Source: Peronospora farinosa
Taxonomy: Eukaryota > Oomycota > Peronosporomycetes > Peronosporales > Peronosporaceae
NCBI GenBank assembly: GCA_947646735.1
Contig: CANTFK010000990.1
Coordinates: 1-64,000 of the forward strand
Length of the DNA: 64,000 nucleotides
Direction: 5' to 3'
Part shown: piece by piece, positions 57,386-64,000 of the stretch
Numbering within the stretch: the first letter of the stretch is position 1
Layout: every line of letters starts with the position of its first letter
Notes under the pieces: model-generated
What the model was told of the DNA's origin: nothing
The model's database searches: none
Seen by the model: only the letters and a program-made list of their open reading frames with translations
Made by a program: the position numbers and the translations under genes

Positions 57386-58455
57386 GACCACAGCGCAGGA
57401 TCGGCTCGCGTCACGTTCTCCAGACCGGCTTTAGATTGGAAGACGGATTGCTGCTTCGGGTCACCTTTTTTATTAACAGCAACGTTCGCGCGACATGGTG
57501 GTAAAAAAGCGGGATGGGGTCTGAAGTTGCAGCAAGATTCCTTCAAATTTTTAGAAACACGACACTCGGTCGTGGCGAACAACACTACGATAATCGAGTC
57601 GTGCCTATTACTAACTATTGAAACGATCGAGGTGTGATCTACGGCAATGCAATGAAATACAGCAGCACTGTTCACTAGAATAGAAAGAAAAGTAAAGGAG
57701 TATTGCCCTGAAGGATACTACGACCGCTTTGATTTCAACTGCAGCATTATTTTCCTCCCTGAACTGCTGACTGCTGTTGCAATTCTTGCCGCGATTGTAG
57801 TAATAAGGCAGACGTAGACAAGGGAGAATCCTACTATTGTACCGATGAATCTATTGACGCTGGTCATCTTTACAGTCAGCTAATGTTCTAGCTTTAATCA
57901 GCGTGGCATGATGCACGAGCGTCATGCCCACGCTTCTTATTAGCGGGACTGGATTCAGATCGCGACTCGAGAACGTCGGCATCCAACGATATTCTACAAT
58001 TATGCTACATGTCCTCCTTACCACGGTCAACTCTACCATACTGTTGACAAGCAGCGTATAAGCAGTCCACAAGTGGATATCATTGAAGGCTGCTTGTAAA
58101 ACGTATGTAATGCATGGGGTTGGCAATCATTGCTTACTGGCGGTCATCATCTGTTGATTCCATCCATTGCACACGAAAGCTCATGTGTCCTATGGCACGA
58201 CTCAACCGCATGGTGATGAATAAAAACTGGATCTCAATCATTGAGCTCTCACGAAGGACAACAACTTTGTAGTTCCGTGCCTCTGACGTCAGCAATGTAT
58301 TCACCATTTGAAATGGTCCACCTCATCATCAGCTTTGAGAGGAATCCGGTCCGAAGTTCAAACAAACAAAGTGTTTTCTTTGAACATCCTTATCAAGTTT
58401 CGAAGGGAAATCGCAAAAACTCGCCTATTTGTCACCTCATTATCAAATTTGCGGT
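57386..58455. other. Intergenic, 1.07 kb, between B56 copy 2 and the PX-VPS9 gene
   Basis: A short minus-strand frame (57851-58126) has no recognisable similarity. Divergent promoters are expected at both ends. Nothing else is supported. Confidence 0.5.
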
Positions 58456-60291
58456 ATGAACCGCAGAGCAGACCCGACGAATCTGCTGTGTCCAGTACTG
58501 GATAAAGTATTGCACGATGAAGACTGTGCTGAGCTGGCGCTCGAGCTTACAGCAGTGGACCGCCTTATAAGTGGTCAGTGCCTTGTGGATCATTTGCAGG
58601 AAAGCACAAGACGTAAACGCTGCCGAGCACTTGTGGACTTGCAGGACGGGAACGTACAGGACCCAAGCGAGTCCAATAACGAGACGCTCTGCTACCTCAG
58701 TGATGTAGAAGAAAGCAGTGAATGTGAAGATGACAGCAGCGCTGACGCACTCATCGCTGCCTTTGGACCAGATGAAAATGAGAGCGACGAGAGGTCGAAT
58801 CAGATACGGGACCAGATGGAGCTACGCAGTAAAAAGTTACCACGCACATCATCCGCCTCTTTGAGGCGCGTTTGTCTCTGCAAAAAAGAACGTGTTAGCT
58901 TGGCTAGTGAAGACAAAACGGACGCTGGTAGACAGGAAGCTTTTGATTCGCACAATGCGTCCCAAGAATACTTGGACAATCATATTCGTTATGCCGTAGT
59001 GGTGCGTGTAGTGAAGGTCGAGACAATAAAGGGACAAACCATGTTTGTACTGAAGGTGTCGGATGCAGAAACGAATATGCGGTGGGAGACGAAGAAAACG
59101 CTCAAGGAGATGATGCTGTTCTACTCGCACATTGAACAGATAAGTCTTGTAAATGCGCCGGTAAAGAAGACATTCTGGGGAACTTTACGAGGGTTGCGAA
59201 GATTTAGGCTGCCAAAAAAACTGTTTGCTTTCCGAGGCTCATTGAACACGCAGAGACGAGTTGCATTTGATTCATTTTTGAGACAGACAGCGGCGTTGGT
59301 CGCGCCGGCACCGCTCGGACCACGACGGAGGAAGGCAGTTTTGTTGCTGCAAGAGTTTGTCGGCGTACCTCGCCATTGCGACGTAATTGATCGTGATGGA
59401 TGCACGTGCTTTTTTCTTCGAAACAAATTGAACGCGTCGGAGCTCGTGTTGAAAATCTTTGGCGCACCCGAGCATAACGTAACCCGTGTGTGTCAATCAT
59501 TCGTGTTAGCACTCACTCTGAAGAGCCTCGATGATAAGCACGCATTTATGCCGGAGCGGAAAGCGCGAACGATTCTGAGTACGGTGTCTAGAAAGATGGG
59601 GGAGATCAACACCAAGATGCTGAAGGACGATGTGTTGCTGGGTCAGCTTGGAGCTGCACATTTGGAGCGCTCGGAGCCGGACTATGACGAGTTTCTGGAC
59701 GAAGTGAAGCATGCAGTATGTGGATTTGTACAGGAGCGTGTGTTGGTGCCGCTGGAGGACCACGTTCATGAGGCATTAGACACGCTTACGAACTGGGATG
59801 ATGAGATTGCACTAAAACAAAAGATCGAGGTACTTCGTACGAAGCCTGGGTCTTTTTTCGGAGTGCCTCCGCATATCGTAGCTGGCTCTGGCAGTGATTG
59901 GGAAGATGCACGCCGCGAGCTACGCCGCGTGAACGAGTATGCACTACCTCTGGACAAGTTGAAGTGTTTGGCGCGTGCTGCGGGAGCCATTTTTCAAACA
60001 TGTGGATCGTCCTGTTCCTCCTCGTCTGTAGACACGACGAGTCTCACTTCGATTGAGGAACTGGACATGGTGTTACGGCCTTCAATGACCACGGACGAGT
60101 TTATATCGGTGCACTTGTTTGTACTAGTCATGAGCAATATGTCGCAATTGCTGAATACACGCAAGTTTTTGCGGGTGATGTGCGACCCTTTGAATACCAC
60201 TGGTGAGCTTGGTTATTACCTCACAACGTTTGAAGTGGCAGTGGACTTGCTCATTCGACATGCGGACCCTCAGCAACCAATGCTGTCGTAA
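58456..60291 (+). CDS. PX-domain and VPS9-domain protein (Rab5-family GEF)
   Basis: VPS9 domains activate Rab5-type GTPases; PX domains bind PI3P on endosomes. Single exon, 611 aa, ATG at 58456. The N-terminal 160 residues are acidic and low-complexity. A PX-like module follows (about residues 175-305: YAVVVRVVKVETIKGQTMFV, TLKEMMLFYSHIEQI, LNTQRRVAFDSFLRQT). The C-terminal VPS9 domain spans about 440-600: LPLDKLKCLARAAGAIF, TTDEFISVHLFVLVMSN, and the diagnostic NTTGELGYYLTTFEVAVD. The VPS9 Asp/Tyr pair is visible (D in the middle helix; YYLT). Confidence 0.85.
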   Translation: MNRRADPTNLLCPVLDKVLHDEDCAELALELTAVDRLISGQCLVDHLQESTRRKRCRALVDLQDGNVQDPSESNNETLCYLSDVEESSECEDDSSADALIAAFGPDENESDERSNQIRDQMELRSKKLPRTSSASLRRVCLCKKERVSLASEDKTDAGRQEAFDSHNASQEYLDNHIRYAVVVRVVKVETIKGQTMFVLKVSDAETNMRWETKKTLKEMMLFYSHIEQISLVNAPVKKTFWGTLRGLRRFRLPKKLFAFRGSLNTQRRVAFDSFLRQTAALVAPAPLGPRRRKAVLLLQEFVGVPRHCDVIDRDGCTCFFLRNKLNASELVLKIFGAPEHNVTRVCQSFVLALTLKSLDDKHAFMPERKARTILSTVSRKMGEINTKMLKDDVLLGQLGAAHLERSEPDYDEFLDEVKHAVCGFVQERVLVPLEDHVHEALDTLTNWDDEIALKQKIEVLRTKPGSFFGVPPHIVAGSGSDWEDARRELRRVNEYALPLDKLKCLARAAGAIFQTCGSSCSSSSVDTTSLTSIEELDMVLRPSMTTDEFISVHLFVLVMSNMSQLLNTRKFLRVMCDPLNTTGELGYYLTTFEVAVDLLIRHADPQQPMLS

Positions 60292-60731
60292 AGTCCAAGA
60301 AGTAGCAAAGTTAGCACAAAAGGTGCTTGGGTAGAAATGACGTCGTATGTTGTCGTACCATGCAAAATGTGAGCGTATGGATGTGAACTGTAGTTGCCGC
60401 AGTAGTAGTATATATAACACAACCACTAGTTTGCGTTATTCAACTCTTGCCATTCTTCTAAACATCTCACAGCAATCGTGCAACTCCTTTTCTATTTCGT
60501 GTCCTGATGGCTTCGAGTTTATTGACACCTCCATCATCAAGAGAAACAAAACACTGCAATATACGTCAAGATAAGGCAAGTTCATCTGTCATATATGACG
60601 TATGTTTGACTCTTTGTGACAGCTCAAACCTGCCACAGAATGATGTCTTTTTACTCCGTAGCAGGACGAGACTACTAGTCCTATGTCAAAAGGACTTTCA
60701 CATAGCATCCTCTAGGCCTCACCTACATCTT
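60292..60731. other. Convergent intergenic region
   Basis: 3' ends of the PX-VPS9 and HIG1-like genes. No further gene seen. Confidence 0.5.
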
Positions 60732-61334
60732 CTACTCCTCATTGTCCTCAATCGTAAACTTGCCACGCTTGGCCATATAGTCATGAAAAGCCATAGAGCT
60801 CAGCAGCAATACAACCACTGACGCCTGGCCGTAAATACGTGTGTGCATGATCTGCTGCGAAACCGAAATGCCCTTGTTCAAATGCTGGTAGCTATAAATG
60901 CCACCAACAAGAGGCACACCCACTGTGATCAGAGCACGATACGGGTGGTCGTACAACAAGTTGGCACTTTTCTGCCATAATTTAAGCTGCGACGCCTCTT
61001 TCTTCGGTGCCACGTACGTGCCGTCAATAGTAGCCAAATACATGTCAGGGTTCCGAGCGCCATGCACCAAATGATTTTCAGCCACAATCGTAAAAGCACC
61101 AAGAAAAGGCGATACGATCAGTGCCGTCTTCCCACTTACGCCTAAACGGTTTCGAAATGCTGGCCAGTACTTGTTGCTCGTAACTACAGCTGCAGCAGCA
61201 AAGATGGCAGTGATAGTACCGGCCTTCAAGCCACTAGTGTAAGCGTGCCATGAGATGGCATCACGTGCCTGATTTGGATTGTCTCTCTTCCACGACGAAC
61301 GATCGGAGTTGGTGGGATCAACTTTTGTGCTCAT
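60732..61334 (-). CDS. HIG1-domain-like mitochondrial membrane protein
   Basis: Single exon, 200 aa, ATG at 61332-61334. Four hydrophobic segments: GTITAIFAAAAVVTSN, TALIVSPFLGAFTI, PYRALITVGVPLVGGIY and ASVVVLLLSSMAFHDY. The C-terminal pair (RALITVGVPLVGGIYSYQHL followed by QQIMHTRIYGQASVVVLL) has the spacing of HIG1 domains, as in Rcf2, which associates with respiratory supercomplexes. The assignment rests on pattern, not on alignment. Confidence 0.6.
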   Translation of the reverse strand: MSTKVDPTNSDRSSWKRDNPNQARDAISWHAYTSGLKAGTITAIFAAAAVVTSNKYWPAFRNRLGVSGKTALIVSPFLGAFTIVAENHLVHGARNPDMYLATIDGTYVAPKKEASQLKLWQKSANLLYDHPYRALITVGVPLVGGIYSYQHLNKGISVSQQIMHTRIYGQASVVVLLLSSMAFHDYMAKRGKFTIEDNEE

Positions 61335-62300
61335 AATATCGATTGATATGTCTCAAAGCTAATGGAGCTCCTGATGGGAATTTCGATTATGAACGACTTT
61401 TACCTGCTGATGACAACTGCGTTTCTCTGAGACGAGGTAGTGAGACGAAGATGTACCTACTAATACTCTTCTTCATAGAAATGGGTAACGGTTGAATGGT
61501 CTCACGTAGACAAATACTATTCTTAGCAGTACCAATGTGCAGCAGCTGAAATAATTCATTAATAACGTGAAACTTTAGGCATGAGTCATTGCTAAAGCTT
61601 TCAACTGTTCTTCATTACTGCGTCAAAGCACGCGAAGAGCCAATTTCTACGGCGTCTATACATCCACATCGTGTTGATTCGTAGCTAGTTAACTAGGCGT
61701 TAATAATGAATAGGTGATAACACCTATAGATGAAATCCCTTGTGAGCGATCTGTCGTACGATTTTGCATAATGTATCGTACCATGGCGTCATATTACTTG
61801 CAGCTTGTACTCCTGGCGCAGATTAAGCCAAAGAAGGATGAGAAAAAGAATGAGCCTGGACACAAACTGAAGTTGTCCGGATCGATAGTGTAGCTGCACG
61901 TCAACTCTGTGCACGCTTCGTAGACTGATCCGAGTTCAATCAAAGGGATAGTATCGCGTTGGAATGGCAACGTATTGCGTGGTCTCAACTTTCTACGCAT
62001 GTTGGATCATTCCAGTACATTGAAAAGCCGGAACGTTGGATCTCCAATCATTTTCTTAGCATCATTCAAAACTACTATGCACCTGTCTGATGTAGGTATG
62101 TATGTATATCCATCGTTTGGCCTGGATACCCTTGTCATACCAATACCTTGTTTCAATCAGTTTTGTTGCTTGTATAAACTCTTTATCCGCTTTCCATACA
62201 AAAACGAAATTGATTCGATTTTCATTTCAATCGATTGTCGTAGGTCAAGCAGATGTGACAGCCAAAATGGCGTCCTGCCATCACGAACAGCTCAACTTGA
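61335..62300. other. Intergenic, 0.97 kb
   Basis: Divergent promoters of the HIG1-like and FUSC-like genes. Short frames at 61794-62000 (-) and 61975-62313 (+) have no coding character I can support. Confidence 0.5.
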
Positions 62301-64000
62301 ATGCTCACTTTGAATCACATTGAATATCTCCAAATGCAAAGCATACCTCTTCGTCCTAATAACTCGAACGCAGCAGGTGTTGAACCATTGATGCCATCGC
62401 ATAATGACCATGTGTCCGTGAATGTGAATTCGTCCGAAATGCCATCAACGTTCACCACCAGCACGGGGGGCGACTTTTATGTTGATTTACAATATCCGCC
62501 GCCTCAATCGCAGTCCATGCGTTTACGTCTCCGAAAACGAGCTTCTAGTAATCCATCTCTATCGAATGCAGTGGCCGAGAACCTCCGTCGACGAGTCGAT
62601 CGTGTTAAAAAGAACAAGCACCCGAAAGAGATGCGAATGTTCAAACAACGTTTGCAATTGGCAGTCCGTATTGCAATCGGAGTCCTGTTGGCTGACGTGG
62701 TGCAAACCCGTGGAAGTGATCGGGAATGGCTCTTGTTGCCATCCAATTACTACCTTGGAGGCCTCACGGTCGCCTCGATGATGGTCATCTACGCTGCCTC
62801 CAATACAGTAGGTGGCGTGCTGGAACAGGTGTGGCAGATTGATGTGGGCGTTGCCATTGCACTATTGTACAATTTTGTGGTGTTCGCATGTGTCCCGATA
62901 ACCCAAGGCAACCTTATGACTGTCTCCAAAAACCTGAAAGGCAGCACGTATTACGTTAGTCTGCAAGATTGGGGTACGACCCTCCCGTTGCTTGCACTCT
63001 TTACACTAGTAGTACTGCTGTTACCTATCGTACGTCGAGTGAGATACAAGTTTCATGTTGTGGTGCTCATGATGGACTAACGTGCTTGTTGTGCGGTATT
63101 CAAGCAAAGGAACGTGAAAAAATTTGCTGTCAGCACCAACTTGTATTTCAGTACGTTTTCCAGTAGTCAGGAAGGATTTCGGTTTGATGCTACGAGTAAT
63201 CACAACTTCATGCTTATTGCTTTGTTGTCACAGCATTGACAATTGTCAACCCAATGAATCCGATATTCACCACAGCGCTCAAAGACAACTCGGATGGCAA
63301 TAGTTATTATGGCAAGAATAACCTGCTCAAACAGCTAGCCATCTACAGCGCTGTGGGCGTTGTTGGCACTTTGATCGCGCTCGTAATCATGATACTTCCT
63401 TATCCGATCTTGTACGTCAGATAACAGCATTGGATAGGTACATCCATCACTGTTTGAGTTACGACGAGTACTTACCATTGGTATGTTAGTGCGATGCGAA
63501 AATTACGGAGGCACATGGCTGCGTCGCCGCATGATATCCGTGATATTCTGAACCTGATAGTCGATTCGTATTGTTTCCGCGCCAAGGATATCAAGAAAAT
63601 GGACTTCTTTAAGCTGAGACTTGATCGGCTGCTGGAGAATGCACATGAGCGTCTCGCGACTATGGAGTCACTGTTGAGTGACTGCTGGTGGGAAGAGCTT
63701 GTTGGGTTCGGCGCTTGCTTCCACTTCAACAAGACTGTGGCCAAGCAGCTTGTACAACTGTATGCAAAGCTTCTTGCAGACTTGCACTCAATGAAATTTG
63801 CCATTGAAGCAGAGACATGCCATTGGACGCATGTTGTACTGCTCAAGAAGATGCAGACGCAATTCTACGTGCTGCAAATTGAAGCAAACGATTTGCTTGA
63901 GGACATCTCGCTCGAGATCGTACATTCATCTCGAAGTAAGTACCTGTTTTTGTTAATGTCGTTTCTTGTGAGCTAACATCTTTTTTGTTTGGTTTGGTGT
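62301..64000 (+). CDS. FUSC/ALMT-like membrane transporter, 5' part (runs off the window)
   Basis: Exons 62301-63029, 63105-63195, 63234-63411 and 63490-63935 join in phase; a gtaagt donor at 63936 starts an intron that continues past the window end. The first about 110 residues are polar. Basic residues (KKNKHPKEMRMFKQRLQL) precede a hydrophobic bundle of about six helices (AVRIAIGVLLADV, YLGGLTVASMMVIYA, VGVAIALLYNFVVFACV, LPLLALFTLVVLLLP, and AIYSAVGVVGTLIALV-type after the introns). A soluble helical region follows (ENAHERLATMESLLSDCWWE). This layout resembles FUSC or aluminium-activated-malate-type transporters. Intron 63196-63233 is only 38 nt. Confidence 0.65.

Overview
This is nuclear DNA of an oomycete (a fungus-like stramenopile, most likely Peronosporales). 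The evidence is compact genes with many short phase-conserved introns (mostly 37-100 nt), very small intergenic gaps, promoter-proximal sites resembling the oomycete GCTCATTY initiator, oomycete-type Gypsy and Copia elements, and a nuclear copy of mitochondrial nad1 and atp1 (atp1 is mitochondrially encoded in oomycetes). Species cannot be fixed from the sequence alone. All exon maps were made by hand from GT-AG sites, reading phase and family knowledge.

Layout: 1-550 holds two abutting retroelement scraps. 1175-8277 carries SRP72, mitochondrial ribosomal protein bL19m, a CRT-like transporter and an LCLAT1-type acyltransferase. 8306-8734 is the 3' part of an unrecognised gene. 8847-23098 is one nested transposon block: a Copia element (247-bp LTRs, about 4.5% apart, TSD actcc) whose 5' LTR was later hit by a complete Gypsy element (8963-17053, 459/460-bp LTRs, about 1.3% apart, TSD gttga). 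The Copia pol is also split by a rearranged mitochondrial DNA insert at about 19.88-20.76 kb.

23.2-64 kb is gene-dense housekeeping sequence: SLC44/CTL choline-transporter-like protein, ARL8, phosducin-like protein, a C2H2/CCCH zinc-finger protein, V-ATPase subunit D, a TBC Rab-GAP, an AAAP amino-acid transporter, an RS-rich protein, CCA-adding enzyme, BMT2 rRNA methyltransferase, UBC13, fumarase, tRNA-Ser, a small DAD1-like coiled-coil protein, a disordered 562-aa protein with a clathrin-box-like motif, BABAM2/BRCC45, two separate PP2A-B56 subunits, bS18m, ATP synthase beta, a PX-VPS9 protein, a HIG1-like protein and the start of a FUSC/ALMT-like membrane protein. Several genes share themes: mitochondria (bL19m, bS18m, ATP2, fumarase, HIG1-like, LCLAT1-like), ubiquitin/DNA-damage signalling (UBC13, BABAM2), endolysosomal traffic (ARL8, V-ATPase D, TBC, PX-VPS9) and phosphatase targeting (two B56). 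They are not an operon; neighbours are often divergent or convergent with very short gaps.

The most unusual signal is in the Gypsy element. Its LTRs and whole internal region are packed with short perfect inverted repeats (arms about 6-11 nt, loops about 3-15 nt), one roughly every 30-60 nt, running through protein-coding sequence. Neither the Copia element nor the host genes show this. The same element also carries a long, relatively well-preserved antisense ORF before its 3' LTR.
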